From: Gamsiella multidivaricata
Lineage: Eukaryota > Mortierellomycota > Mortierellomycetes > Mortierellales > Mortierellaceae
Assembly: GCF_025024155.1 (NCBI RefSeq)
Contig: NW_026251723.1
Location: 310,001 to 374,000 of the forward strand
DNA: 64,000 nucleotides
Direction of reading: 5' to 3'
The notes below the pieces were generated by a model. It saw only the letters and a list, made by a program, of their open reading frames with translations. It had not been told where the DNA came from and ran no database searches. Made by a program: the position numbers and the translations under genes. How positions within the stretch are numbered: position 1 is the stretch's first letter; each line of letters opens with the position of its first letter. This document shows, piece after piece, positions 49,069 through 61,589 of the stretch.

Positions 49069-49074
49069 AATAAA
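49069..49074 (+). terminator. Putative polyadenylation signal AATAAA for VMA1
   Basis: A canonical hexamer 110 nt after the VMA1 stop, followed by an A tract. Confidence 0.5.
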
Positions 49075-49128
49075 AAAAAAGGGCGCGGTGTTGTAATTAT
49101 ATTGTGTTATAATAGAAGGCGCCAATGT

Positions 49129-49134
49129 TTTATT
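49129..49134 (-). terminator. Putative polyadenylation signal AATAAA for INTS7
   Basis: AATAAA on the minus strand, 44 nt after the INTS7 stop codon. It lies only about 55 bp from the convergent VMA1 signal, so the two transcripts' 3' ends probably lie within or near one another. Confidence 0.5.
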
Positions 49135-49177
49135 GTAGTTGGTTTTGCTACGATATTCGGCACACGTCGACCTATGG

Positions 49178-52100
49178 TCAAGCTATTGGCTTTTGAGATC
49201 GAGCCGAAACAAAGAACTCTTGTGGGATAGCAATCGGGAGCGAGACGTACTGCGAAATGAGCTGTCGGGCGATCGAGATGCCCCTCTACAGTAATAGAAA
49301 TGAGAGGGGAAGAAGAGAGATATACAACGGGATGAGCGTCAAACAACCAAAGATGATAGGCAAAAAACGCCAGGGTTACTCATACCTCCAATGCACCAAT
49401 GTCGCCACCCTTCACTTGGTCGTTCAGAAAGTTGAGCGTCAGTCGTGTCGAGGACTTGAACGACTCCAGATATGATTTCTGTGGATCTCCAGCGCCCTGC
49501 TTCTCGTTCAGCTCCTGACCCTGGAGGTATAGCAGCGGAATCAATAATGGGTCGATGTCAAACACGTCATCGAGATCTTCTTCCTTATGCTGTCTCTTGC
49601 CCTCCTCTGCATTAACAGCATCAGCACGGCCCAAGATCTTGGCAACTTTTTGGACAGCGTATGCAATGATAAGGCAGATGGTCTGCAGCACCTGGAGCGC
49701 ACCATCTGATTGTGTATCTGTCGTTGGGGCTTCCGATGAACTCAACGAGTTAGTCGGGAAGGACGACAGTTGTGAGGTAACAGACGTCCGCAACAGCGTG
49801 TACTCATGTGCCAGCTGGTTGAATCTTGCAGCGCATTGGTGCAGCGCAATCTCGTCTCCAGGCAGGGCCGAAAATGCTGTGTCATGAAGATGGTGGGTTG
49901 AGAGGGTCGTGGACAAAAGTTGGAGTGTGGCCACGGTCGATTGGCAGACCTGAAGATAACTGCAACGCAGGCTGCAGAGCTGCAGGTGGAAGGTCCTGTC
50001 AACTTGATGTGCTTCAAGTTCCTATAAGTAGTTCAATATATGATGAGAAGGTCAGACAAGCCCTCTCCTCAATAGCATGAACAGAGTGATCATACGAGAA
50101 AGAGTGCTTCTTGCCTCGAGGTAGCCCGCAACCTTGATGTACATCTGTTGCTGTGAATACAAGTCCAAGCGTCCGTTGGGGTCGCCTTCTTGCTGCACTG
50201 CTGTAGATGATTTTGACGTGGACGTTGATAGAGTTGCTGCAGCAGTAGCGTTCTGCAACGAACTCTCGATAAGCGCCACGGTCTGCACGACCATCAGCCA
50301 TAGTACAGCGGACACACTCGTCACCAACTTTTCCTGATTCCTAAGTGCCAGTGAGGCTAGTGACGACCAACCCGTCTGCAACGAGTACCGGGCTATCTGA
50401 TAGAGTTCCCAGTGGTTCCTCGTATAATGCTCCATCATATCTATTCGCCCGAACTGCTCAAGCAGTTGCGAGATGCGGGTTTCGAAGGCTTCGAGCGCAG
50501 AGGTGGGAAGGGATATTCTTTTGAGTGTAAATGACTCAAGTAGTGCTCTGTAGACTAAGATCTGATAGCAGAGATAGCAGGCAGAAATGTCGGACGGTTA
50601 GTACAATGAGAAAATGCTAAGAGATCGAGCATAAGCAAAGCTATGACCTACAAAGGTCCGTGTGTCTGGAGAATCCACATTGGATTCCAAGTAAACCATG
50701 ATCGTTTCATGCAGAGAGTGTACTCTCCTTGGCTGCTGCTGTGCGATGCGAAACAGAGCCTTTGCCAATAACGCCGATATGTCTATTAAGCATTGATCAT
50801 GAGTATTATCAGTAATGGAGACTTGAGTTCGGAAACCCCCCAGAACTAAGAAACGAATAAAGAGGCACATACCCTTATAGGCGCCGATCCATTCCATGAG
50901 ATTCGCAAGCAAGGTATCGACCCCTGAGTCCTCCTCCAATGTAAGGGTGACTAAGGACCAGAGTACCGTCCTTGATTGAGCCATGTTCTCCGCCGTTGAC
51001 AAATAGTCGCCTGCCGCGGATTTTGACGAGCTTTGTGACCATATCCGGACCAAGAACTGTTCCATTGACCGCGTATCGACTTTGATTGCCTCCCGGAAAG
51101 TTTCGTCCGCGCCAGTGAACGAGCCCATTCCTTCGAACCGTTGATAAGAGGGCAAGATGATTGATAAGAGCCCATAACACTCCAACACCACGAGCCTCGA
51201 TACTGAAGCCAGAGTCGAAGGAGATGATAGGGACAGGGATGACCGCTCAAGGATTCGTAGGCATGTTCCGATGTAACCCTTCATGCTCTCAGTCCCAGAA
51301 TCCATCAAACAGATCGAAGTCATGACATTCGTCAAGCAAAAGATCTTGCGCAGCGTCGCCATCGCCCTTAGTGTTGTGCGTTCATCGTTCGATTCTAGTG
51401 CGATATCAAAGATCACCTATAAAACGAGATCGCAAAAGTGGTCATCGCAGATCAGTAAGGCGAAAGGAGGACAGTGCGATGCTGCAGCGTTATGCGGCAT
51501 TACATCCTTGAGACGGTAAAAAATATCGAACTAGAATTACCCTGATCTGCTCTGGACTGAACTCGATATTCTTTTGAGCGAGTGACCCAACGCACATTAG
51601 CGTTACGCGGCGGATTCCTGGCTGTGAATGCGAGAGTTCCTGCGTCCGCTGCAACAGCAAATCAATTTGTTGATTAACATCCACCAATGAATGAGACGCC
51701 AGTCGAGTCAGCGTCCTTAGAATTGCAACCGTGTATTCGCCATCCTGGTTCAGGTTCAAAATATCTAGACACGTTTTTCTGGCCTGAAATCGAAAAGCTG
51801 TTAGACCCTGCACAGATCCTTCGTCGTCTCTGTGTTTCTGCCGACTGTGCGAAAATGATAGAACATACCAATCGTGCCAGAGTGATATCCTCAAACATAT
51901 GTCCAAAGATCCGGATAAGTCGTCTTTTGAGCGGCAGCGGGGTTTTTATGTCCCGGACCATGAATGCCAGCTTTCCCGAGATGATGGCACAGAAACGCTG
52001 CGATTGGGCACAGAGCATATCGGCGGCATAGATCGCCGCACTGACCTCCATTGCCTCTGAAGAATCGAGCGAGTGGATGATACTGTAAAGAAAACGCATA

Positions 52101-52812
52101 AGGATTACCGGTGTCAGTTATCAGTACACACATTTATAGACCATTGGTTTGATATTGAAGTAAAGCAGTTGATCTGTACTTGTGATAGACGTCGATTCGG
52201 TCTGAAGCAATAGTTGACATGCATCCGAGAGTCCTGGAATAATGCCATGGTCGTAGAAATTTCATTACGGTGAGTAGGCACGTGTATACTGCTTTTGCAA
52301 TTTCATCCGCATTGATGTATGAGATGCAGGACGTCCTTACCGAAGAGTGATGGCGCGTGCTAAAGGGTCGTTAGACTGCAGCATGGGAGAAATGCGTTTG
52401 ATGGTCTCTTCGACATTGACGACCATCTTCAGATGTCGCTGACTCTTCTTGAACACTTGAAGGATGGCATGTCGTTGGATATTGTTGCTGTTAAACGAAA
52501 AAAAAAAAAAACGATAACAACAATAGCAACACGATGAAAGACATGAGAAACCGTTGAGCTGCAGAAATAGATCCGTATGCATCTAGTGGATCTGCTTGCA
52601 CAAAGTCCTTTGCCGTACCTGTTCCTGAACCAATCTGCAAGCTTCAATATTCCCGCGTTGATAATGACAGCATAAGGAAACTCGTCAAACAGGTGCGGAA
52701 ATGATGCTACCGCGTGTAGTTGCTCTGCAGAGCGTTGTGTCCTGTACTCTGTTTCAAGCTCAACCAGTCGCTTGGTTGCCTCGTCCGAAATATTGCTTCT
52801 TAGTGGTGCCAT
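49178..52812 (-). CDS. INTS7: Integrator complex subunit 7 (INTS7-like), 10 exons, 905 aa
   Basis: Exons: 52812-52619, 52487-52341, 52233-52180, 52082-51869, 51783-51541, 51416-50873, 50782-50652, 50561-50115, 50021-49386, 49285-49178, all in phase. INTS7 is a helical-repeat scaffold of Integrator, the nuclear complex that cleaves snRNA and other nascent transcripts. The N-terminus has the family's pattern: ELETEYRTQRSAEQLHAVASFPHLF...INAGILKLADWFR, then HAILQVFKKSQRHL, SNDPLARAITLRTLG, HSLDSSEAMEVSAAIYAA and TLTRLASHSLVDVNQQIDLLLQ. Length is near that of the animal protein (about 960). The intron 50114-50022 starts with GC rather than GT. Without splicing there, the frame ends after about 20 codons. 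The last, 35-residue exon is the least certain. Confidence 0.88.
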
Positions 52813-53304
52813 TACAATGTCCTCCTGTGCTATTAAGATTCCCGTTCAAACTCCTGGGGTTTACTCCTTGCAATTATTGTTCCTGAGTGATACCTTCTGT
52901 CACCCTTGTCTGACTTCAAGAGGTAGATTCCTAGTCTTTGTGATGATCATGAATCAAAACGATGCCATCTCACGAAGCAATGCCGCGCGCTTTATGCCCG
53001 GGTGTCACGTGCGTAGCACAGCCTGTTTCGAGGCGCGTCCGCGACTTAAGAAAATTTCCTGTTATAGATAGTAACTTAGAGGCGTAATATAAGCTGAACA
53101 CTTTTATCGAAGCCAAGCAACGCGTTAATATGTTGCGTTGCGTTAGGACAACGATGCGAAACCTTTCTCAACATTCTGAAATGCTTTTTCGAAAGCATAT
53201 CAATCGGGAAAGATCACGCTATTAGTTTTCTTGCGATAGACGTGATGTCGCCGAATAAAACTTCCTGTTCACGGCTCTTTATTATAAAGTCTGGGCGATC
53301 TGTA
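52813..53304. other. INTS7 upstream region; no gene seen
   Basis: An intergenic stretch between the INTS7 start and the foldback MITE. No TATA box or repeat was recognised. Confidence 0.5.
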
Positions 53305-53776
53305 ACGTGGTTGACAAAAGTGGTCGTATTATTTTAAATGGATTTAGTACGGCTTTTTTTACATTACTTGATACCTGTACTATCTCGATATCCAAAACAT
53401 AAAAGCATAAACCTCACTATGCGAACAAGGAGACACGCCCAATGGACTTTAAAAAAAACACAACTAATGAACTGGTTCATGTATCAAACGTTCACTTACA
53501 TTGTCGAGAAAAAGACCCATTTGGGTCAAATAAAGCCCGTGCCATGGGAAATGTTCTCGAGAAGCAGGTATTCTCATGGTGTCTGAGAAAAATCCACAAC
53601 ATGAACCAGTTCATTAGTTGTGTTTTTTTTAAAGTCCATTGGGCGTGTCTCCTTGTTCGCATAGTGAGGTTTATGCTTTTATGTTTTGGATATCGAGATA
53701 GTACAGGTATCAAGTAATGTAAAAAAAGCCGTACTAAATCCATTTAAAATAATACGACCACTTTTGTCAACCACGT
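53305..53776. mobile_element. 472-bp foldback MITE with 178-bp perfect terminal inverted repeats and TA duplication
   Basis: The arms 53305-53482 and 53599-53776 read as exact inverted copies by eye, starting ACGTGGTTGACAAAAGTGG. They flank a 116-bp spacer that contains the palindrome GACCCATTTGGGTC. TA dinucleotides border both ends, as expected for Tc1/mariner-type insertion. There is no coding capacity of its own; the similar short frames in the two arms simply reflect the repeat. Perfect arms indicate a recent insertion or strong arm-to-arm conversion. Confidence 0.88.
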
Positions 53777-54046
53777 TAGGATCATGAAGTGAACGGATCG
53801 GAGATGCGCCGAGTCCAGTGTACTTTATTACTATATAAATCTGTCACCTCTGAAACCTAATCTCGAGTTGATTAATAAATATCGTATAGATGTGTGTTTG
53901 GAGACACATCTTGTAAGAGTTTTTGTGGAAGAGCTTGACAAGGCGAGTCTAGGAACAAGAGGATACTGTAGACAAGGAACTTTATGACAGGGACTGGAAC
54001 TAGATAAGCCTGACTAACTAGCTAGACTAGACGCGTCCTTTTATAG

Positions 54047-54548
54047 TTGTCTACAGTCAAGTTTGGAGGTGGCAACGTGAAGGTGTGGTCCTGCTTCTCA
54101 TGGAACGGACCTGGATATATTACGATGGTCGATGATACTATGGACTCACAACTATATATCAAACTGCTCCAGGAGGATTTACAAATGTCGCTGGAGGAAT
54201 GGAGCATGGCAAAAAACGATTTCGTCTTTCAGCACGATAACGATCCGAAGCACATGGCGAAGGTTGTCCGGAAGTATTTGGAGTCGGTGCATCTGACTGA
54301 GGAGGGGCACGCTTTCGGAATGGCCGGTGCAGTCTCCTGACCTCAACCCCACTGAACACATGTGGTCAGAGTTGGAGAGGCGGCTTGCAAAGTATCCAGA
54401 ACGACCGCAGAGCTGTCATGAACTATGGCAGCGAATCTCGGTTGAGTGGTACAAGATCCCGGTGGAGTTCTGCCGTAAGCTCATCACGAGTATGCATAAG
54501 AGGTTCCAGGCTGTCTATACTGCAAAAGGCTGGAATACCTCGTACTGA
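54047..54548 (+). pseudogene. Tc1-like transposase remnant (DDE domain), truncated and frameshifted
   Basis: The first frame reads VKFGGGNVKVWSCFSWNGPGY...FVFQHDNDPKHMAK, containing the second catalytic Asp region (QHDNDPKH) of a Tc1/mariner transposase. A shift of one base near 54315 leads to the second frame, QSPDLNPTEHMWSELERRL, which carries the third acidic residue (Glu in PTEH). The N-terminal DNA-binding domain and first Asp are absent. It cannot encode an active enzyme. It lies 270 bp from the MITE. Confidence 0.85.
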
Positions 54549-54604
54549 TCTGGATGGTAGCTAGCGAAAAAAATAAAGAGCATTCGATTTCAAAGTGGCA
54601 CCTC

Positions 54605-54815
54605 CAAAACTGAGCCAAAGACCTGGTTGGAAAAAATATTCATTAATTCAACAATGGAGCAAGATGAAGGCGCCATACGCAATGCAAACGTAAAGGAAGA
54701 GGACAGCTTTATTTGTGACAAGTATTAGCAATGTCTACATAAACGGTTCCTAGGATACCAAAAAAAAACGTTAGCTGATAGGGGACATTGGCTCAGTTTT
54801 GCATGTTAGTGTATA
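54605..54815. repeat. Tc1-type terminal repeat pieces
   Basis: CAAAACTGAGCCAA at about 54607 and its inverse TTGGCTCAGTTTTG at about 54789 face each other about 170 bp apart. The right copy resembles the outer end of a Tc1 element (...TTTTGCATGTTAGTGTA). The matching left end, upstream of the transposase remnant, was not found. Confidence 0.55.
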
Positions 54816-57800
54816 ATGCCTAACTCGGTTCGGCTGAGACTTTAGTTTGCACGGTACTTGATCAAATGTTCCATTGAGACCTTTACTTTCTCACGATTGC
54901 CGAGGGCGCCTCTGGTCTCTCACACTCCCCAATTCGTCTTACTAGCAGTCATCTCGTTAGCATTGCTCGCTTCCAATGGCGCCGCATCTGCAGACATATT
55001 GATATTCAGCATAGAACTCAATCTCGACCTCGCCTCCCTCCGTAGGATTCATGCCTGGAGCATTTAGTGATATGCCAGCTCTATGATACAGATCGAGTTG
55101 GTATCTCCAGCAACAGCGCCAGCGCATCCATTCTGTTCGAGGAACGTGCGTGGAATCTCCATTGTCCTGGCCGCTCTGTTACACAAAGCACGCATGCATG
55201 GCACACGCGTGTTAGTCTGAGCTGGACTTGACCATTCTTTCGACAAGACTGATCTTGAATTTTTTTCAGAGACGCACGCACTGCAACATTGCCCATGTAG
55301 TCCGCGACAGCAAGGAAAAAAAAATACCTGCCGATCAAAAGCAGTCTGGCATCGACTCGAAGAACAGCGGGCTCGGCCAATGAGCTTGGCGGCTTGCCTC
55401 CCCTTGAAAGAATACAGCCCATTCAAGAGACTTATCCTCATCAAATCGATTGCCGCGCACTCTGTTTGTATCGCGACGTCCATTTCTGCACCCGTTTTTA
55501 TGCACATACGAGACGTGCCCAAACAATCCATGGCCCTGAATGCATTTGTGAATCGAAAAGTTGAGCTTCATCCCATGCACGGCCAGTAACCCTCGGAACT
55601 CGTTCTTGCTGCCGAACGCGAGAGCGAGCAGGGCTAATGCAGTGGATCGATGGTGTTATCGATATCGGAGCTCGTTCATGCTTACGAGTCAAGCTTATCA
55701 TTGCCATGTGTAGCTGCGGGAGGAAGAGCGTGATTACACAAACAGTGGCACACACTGGACGACATCGATGCCTCATTTAGTTTCTTTATTGGGGTCCATA
55801 GATATTTATCCCGGCCCACACAGCCTAACTCCAACGCAATTGTCCGATGGTATCGATTACGATGATTTCTTTCTCAAGAGAGTAATATATTTCAAAGGGC
55901 GGATACTGCTGGAAGGATCGCAAGGCACATGTGTAACATGGACATGGATATTCAGCAAAAGACATCGATATCCTATGTTCAGCTTCTTGAATCGTCTCTA
56001 TCTTTCTCTTTCTCTTACGATGTCGACTAAAATGGAGACGAGATAACAGCATTAGAGCTGGCAAAGCTTAGGTTGATGTCAAAGGGATAAAGCGGGCTAC
56101 AAAAAAGGTCGGCCTCGAGCTAACTTGGAATAGGTTCGTTCAATTCATTCTGGCTCAAGATGCTATAGATTTTTGCTTAGAGCCGACCTTTTTTGCAGTG
56201 GACTCAAACAGTTTTGCACATGTGCAGGCGTACAGCACTGAGTACCGGATTTTTGGTCCAAGCACTCACTTCCTTGCACCACAGGCGTTGCGGTACGCCT
56301 TCTGCACGATCAGCTATAGCTCATCCCTCCCTACACATATATGCAGTCTACTGCACATACATCTTTTAAAATGACGTGTTTGTTCTCCAATGAGCCACTC
56401 ATGAAAAATACCATGTGGGACAAGAATCCACGCATGCTCAACTTTAACGCGCGTCTATGTACCAAAGCTTATTTCCAGAACAGTTGGCTGTGCGAAGTTC
56501 TACTTTCGGAACGAGTACAGATCGGAGGAAGGGTGCAGCCAAAGTTTTATTACTTCCGGCAGTCAATCAGAAAAGAAGTTTTCCGAGATGAATCATCTGC
56601 TCAGCACTCCAAGGCCAGTGGCGAACGAGAGATATGAAATTGAACATGGACCAGGTGTCGTTTCCAATTTTAACGTGATCTGGATAAACGCATCTGATAA
56701 GGCGGTCGATAATGCATCCTATTTGCTTTCTCTCTCATGAACGCTAGACTTGTCAGGAACCAAGAAACTTGATGGATGGGGGTCCTGCTGCCTAAAGCGT
56801 TCGCCAAGGCTAGTCGCGACAGGAACCTAGAGGTTTTCTTGATACCCGGTAATTGACAGCACGAGGATGTGACGCAGGCCAAACTTGTTTGTTCAACAAA
56901 CGAGGAGCCTCTGTCTTGCGCCATGCACATGGGTGCACCAATACAGCGTGTAATTTCAGGAAATGCACTATGGTGGCATGTGTGGCCTGTTCCCTATGGC
57001 AGTCTTTGTTTAACGCTAGGCGACCTTGGCAGACGGGGCGGGAAAGTTCATTGATTCCCACAAGGGAAACAGGGACCAGGACAAGACATGGTCTTATTTG
57101 TCGTGTCCCCTCTGCCCCCTCCCCCTCCCCCTCCCCCGAGGCAACAATTTGTAAGCTATAGTCGAGGTCCTTGGAACGGAAAGATGCCTCACTTCACTCG
57201 AAATGGAAAGCAGCCCTTTGTTGCTTCCCGTAGACCACCGGGAGACATAGGGACATTGGGAGTACGGCGACAGAGCCAAACCTGTTTTTTTTGGGCCCTT
57301 CCTTTGGTCCCGCAGTAAGAAGGTAAAATTTTAATAGTTTAAGAAATTCGGTTTTCTGCAGACATATCGTGCGATTTCTGTGCTTGAGTTTGAATCGAGT
57401 GAGGATTAAAGTGTAGAGGAGCGCTGTTCATTGGTATTTCTTAACCCCATATTGAGCGATGGTTGAGATCAAGGATAATTGCGAGGAGGCCATGATCAGT
57501 GGACGGGTGATTCTGAATCTCGCCAAGGATATCGAGCAAAGCAAGGATATCGAGCAACGAGGTTCAGCCGGTCCTGGATAGATTCCAGCAGCGCTATCTG
57601 AGTGCATCTGTCCTGCATTCCGTCTCGTTCTTCCGATGCACTCGTCTTTTTCTACTCTGTACATTTGTTTCTTCTAAGGTGAATAAAGCTCATCAGATAT
57701 CACAGCGAACAAGAGTTGATAGCTGTTATTAGATATGCAGCTCTTGAACAATGCTTCTATGGTCTTGTATACATTGCTGTTATCCTAGTTTCTGGCCTAG

Positions 57801-57948
57801 ATAAATAAAGAGTTCAGTTACTTTTGTAAGCGCGAGCGGGGAAAGGGAGAGTCATCAGAGATGAATTACGGAGGGTGAGATGATAGTGACAATGACAATG
57901 AAGATGGGAAAGGTAGAAGAGGGTGAGGGAAGAAGAAATAAATTGCAT
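54816..57948. other. No supported gene, apart from a 100-bp miniature element
   Basis: Minus-strand frames at 55064-55531 and 55081-55422 overlap in different phases without recognisable motifs. 56341-56637 (plus) is also unrecognised. A short tandem duplication (AAGGATATCGAGCAA twice) lies near 57525-57557, and a (CCCCCT)n-like run near 57113-57137. A small unannotated gene cannot be excluded. Confidence 0.45.
56098..56197. mobile_element. 100-bp miniature inverted-repeat element
   Basis: TACAAAAAAGGTCGGC at the left and GCCGACCTTTTTTGCA at the right pair over 15 of 16 positions and bound a 100-bp unit. The ends resemble Tc1/mariner terminal repeats, which suggests a deletion derivative mobilised in trans. 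Confidence 0.65.
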
Positions 57949-60699
57949 TTAAGGAGCGGGAAGGAAGGTGCCTTCAGCAATGAGGTTGACCTCGCCAAGG
58001 TCAAAGATCTCAAATTCCTCGGGGTAGTTGCCCTTAGTGAGCTTCTTCTGAGAGGCAACGATGATACGGTAGGGGCGGATCTCATCGGGAATAGTAGGAA
58101 GTTGGATAGGGGCCAAGGTCGCGTTCTCGGCAGGGAGGACCAGTCCGTCCCAAGTGTACCGGGTGTAGATCAACTGTCCGGTGGTACTATCGACGTTCTT
58201 CATTCTGCCGGTGGCGCCAAAGGCAGCGCCGCCATCATTGGAGGTCAAAAATCCGACAAAATTGTCCCCATCATAGATGCGAATGGTGGCATCGGGAGAG
58301 TGCGAACCAAAGCGGGTCAATACAACGAGCTTGTCGTTCTTTAAGTTGAAGGTGTAGTCCCTATTGGCATCGACCAACTCGCCGCTCTGGTCGATCATCT
58401 TCAACATAGGGAAGCCGAGACTGGTATCCTGCATTGGCACGTCGCGGATATCGCCTTTGATACCAGTATAGGGAATATGAACAGCAACACCACCCTCGGA
58501 GTGAGGAGTAGCAACGACGAAACCAGAGTACAAGGGCCATTCAGCAGCATTACCGTTCTTGGGCTCGGTGAACTTCAAGGTGATCTTGGCAGTCTCGCCA
58601 GGGTTGATCGTAATGGTGCTTGGGTCGAACTTGACGTTAGCATAGTCGTCCTCAATAATCGGGGTACCGAGTGGGAAGGAGTTGCCGACGTTGTACGAGT
58701 TCAAGGCATCAGCGGGGACGTGCGTGAGAGTATAGGTTTCAGCGTTCTTGCCGGTATTCTTGATCAGAACCTTAGCCCGCCTCCGGAAGTTGACAGTATC
58801 GAGGAGATCAATGTGGTCGGGACAGAACTCGGCCGAGGCCAGGACAGCGTTGAGAACGTTGATCAAACCAGCACCTTGCTTGGCAGCTGAGGTAAAGGTC
58901 TCGGACTTGTAGTTATTGGAGATCGTGGCTGTGTTCTTGAAGGCCTTGCGAATCCTATCACCATGGGACTTGACCTTCCTAGCCTGCATGTACAAAGCAT
59001 GAGCACCAGCAACGTAGGATGAGGCCATGGACGTGCCAGAGAGAACAGCATAACCACCCTGAGCAAGAAGGTAGGTCGAGAGGATGTTGCCACCAGGAGC
59101 AGCAACATCGGGCTTGGAGCGGAGATCACCATCCAATCCAAAGGAAGAGAATTCCGAGGGTGATCCCCAGTTGGCAATGGGGATGGGTTGCTTGTTATTG
59201 GGCCAGGTCACAACGGATTCGGGGTTGGTCATCCAGGTAGCGAGCATCTGGACACCAGCATCAAACTCGATCGACACTATGGGCAGGCTGCGGACATGTC
59301 TCGTTGTGATGAGACCAGCGCCGCTGGACTGGATGATCATACCAGCAGCACCGTTGGCAACAGCTAGAGCAGCACGTTTATCAGGCTTGCACCGGGTGAT
59401 ATCGCTAAGAACCAAGACGGTCTTGCCCCTGACATCGACACCTTTGTAGAGGGACTTGTCGCATCCATCGCTCAATTTACCGTTGGAGAGCAAGGGAACG
59501 ATGGTGGCAGAGGCGGGAAGGTTAGCGGGATTGATATAGCTATCAGAGGAGTCGTAGGGGAAGTCCTTGCCGCCATAGGTGAGGTAGTAGAACCAGTTTC
59601 CTTGACTGTCGAACGACCCGACCGAGGTAGCGTGGTCACCAAGACCAGTGCCAGAAACCATCCAGACACCATCATAACCATCGTTACCAGCAGGGCCGAC
59701 CAAAGCTTTGCCACGGATCAGAAACTTCTCAGCAAGTACAGATATAGGGTTGGTCTTGTAGGAGGAGCCGCCGGCGATAGACATGTTGATGACCTAAATG
59801 TTCAAGAATACCGTATTGACCAAAGTAGATGAGTGGCCATTCTTCATTTCCTCATCCCACATGTCTGTGTGATTGTAATCAATAGCTCGATCACATACAT
59901 CCATGCCGTCGTTGAAGGCCAACTCCATGGCGGCAAGAATAATATCATCACCAGCTTGGCCCTCGCATCCAAAGATACGGTAGGCACCGAGAGTAACCTC
60001 GGGGGCGACACCGACAAAAGGCAGTGGGGGTTTAGGCGAGGCTGCGATGTTCAGAGCATTTCCACCAATGATGCCGGCGACGTGAGAACCGTGTCCAAAG
60101 CAGTCCATGGGATCACCGTCGGGGTTGGGAGTGTTGGATCCAGTGTAGTCATCACCGACAAAGTCCCAACCATACTTGACACGGCATTTCTTGTCATTAA
60201 GACCGAAGCATCCAGCATCAGCACCGGCAGCAGCGAAGGCAGGATGCTTGTAGTCGATACCTGTATCGATGACACCGATCTTGACACCCTTTCCTGTCAA
60301 ATTGTACTGGCTGTGCAAGACATCGACACCGGTCATGTGGTGATTCGAGGTCGAGGTATCATCGGGGTTCATGCTGGGGTTCCCAACACTGGGCATGTCG
60401 TAGAGCGAGATGTGCCAGACATTCTTGACTCCAGGGATCATGGAGAGAGCGCGGCCATCATGCTGGGAATCGACAGTGATGGCGGCTCCGTTGAAGATGT
60501 TGTACTCGTTGCGGACCTTGTAGTTGACATTGTGGGACTTGAGGGCGTCATGAGCATCCGAGTGCTTGACACCATCGTTGTATTCGATAATGAAGCCGTT
60601 GTTGATGATGTTGGACTTGCCATGCTTGAGGGAGTGGAACTTGCCAGCCGAGACGAGGGTGGCCGCAGCAAGGACGGAGAGGATGATTGTGATCTTCAT
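57949..60699 (-). CDS. Secreted subtilisin-like serine protease (S8A) with PA insert and Fn3-like tail, 2 exons, 881 aa
   Basis: Exons 60699-59899 and 59793-57949 join in phase (DGMDVINMSIAGG). A signal peptide is clear (MKITIILSVLAAATLVSA). An inhibitor I9-type propeptide follows (about 30-100: FIIEYNDGV...ITVDSQHDGR). The catalytic triad is Asp145 (GVIDTGID), His203 (GHGSHVAG) and Ser522 (SGTSMASS), with oxyanion Asn304 (PAGNDG). Between Asn304 and Ser522 sits a protease-associated-like insert (LSDITRCKPDKRAALAVANGAAGMIIQ). The C-terminus has beta-rich Fn3/DUF1034-like segments (INPGETAKITLKFTEP). The arrangement matches Vpr-like and cuticle-degrading fungal proteases, probably for extracellular protein breakdown. 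Confidence 0.93.
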
Positions 60700-61589
60700 A
60701 GTGAGGGGTAAGGACCAGTGTCTGTAGAAGACTGTGAGGGGTAATTAGCAAGATGGGAGAGGGGAGGGGAGGAGAAGGGAGGAGAGGGAGGAGTTCAGAA
60801 GGACGGCGCGGTAAGGAAAGGGCTATGGTACGATGTAGGGTGATGAGGTCGAAGATGGCCAAAGAAGAAGTTAGTTTCCAGGGGATGGCAGCTGGTATTT
60901 ATACCATCCTGTCTATCGTCCGCTCCAGCTGGTTTCTGTGTGGGTGGGATATTATTAATGACAAGAATGGCTGATGTTTCTCCGCGGATACACTTGCCTC
61001 ATTGGCCTCGGGGACGATAGATACTTGTTTGTCAGCTCAGCTGTATTTAACCTCCTCTGCCGTCTGTTTTTAGGTTCTGTCCATGTTTTCCTTCTAACGT
61101 AGGACGTGTCGAGGGCCTAGGTTTCCTAAATTTGGTCCGCGTCTTAAATGAAGATGAGAAAAAAAACCCCGGTTCTCGACCTGCCAAACCAGTGGGAGGA
61201 GCCCACAAAATTAATAGCCCAGGATTCTTCTCGGTTTTATTGGTTACTATTCTGAATGGCCGTGTAAGGATCGACAAGGCGGTGCAAAGAAAAGAGAGGG
61301 TTTCCTGACTCTTCTTAACCTTAATCCATGAACATTAAGAGGTTGTCTTTATCGCCAAAAGTGTCCCAGTATGCTAGATACCGTTATTTTGGACCAGATG
61401 ATATTTGCCTGCGGTGTCTTTGATGCAAACGACGGTATCCGGAGAGAGTCGATATAGGGAGAAAGAGAGACTTTACTCATGTGAATGCTGTCTACGTGTA
61501 GATAGGGTTTATACACTGGCGCATATGGGCTTTCAAAAAAGACAACCCCCATTTCTTTCCACTATACCTTATTTATTACAATCTATGGT
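60700..61589. other. Protease upstream region; no gene
   Basis: Intergenic DNA between the start of the protease gene and the stop of the S9 peptidase gene, which lies in the same direction. It is GA-rich on the plus strand near 60750-60800 and contains the TATA-like box listed separately. Confidence 0.5.
60896..60903 (-). promoter_or_regulatory. TATA-like box TATAAATA upstream of the protease
   Basis: A perfect TATAAATA on the minus strand, about 195 bp before the protease ATG. A TATA promoter fits a strongly regulated secreted enzyme. Confidence 0.45.

Noticed and set aside
53492..53743. 83-codon open frame starting MDLVRLFLHYLIPVLS, also found in the opposite arm
   Set aside because: It is identical in both MITE arms because the arms are inverted copies. 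There is no protein family resemblance.
55064..55531. 155-codon minus-strand open frame with several Cys residues
   Set aside because: Cys spacing fits no known finger. Overlapping frames on the same strand are equally open.
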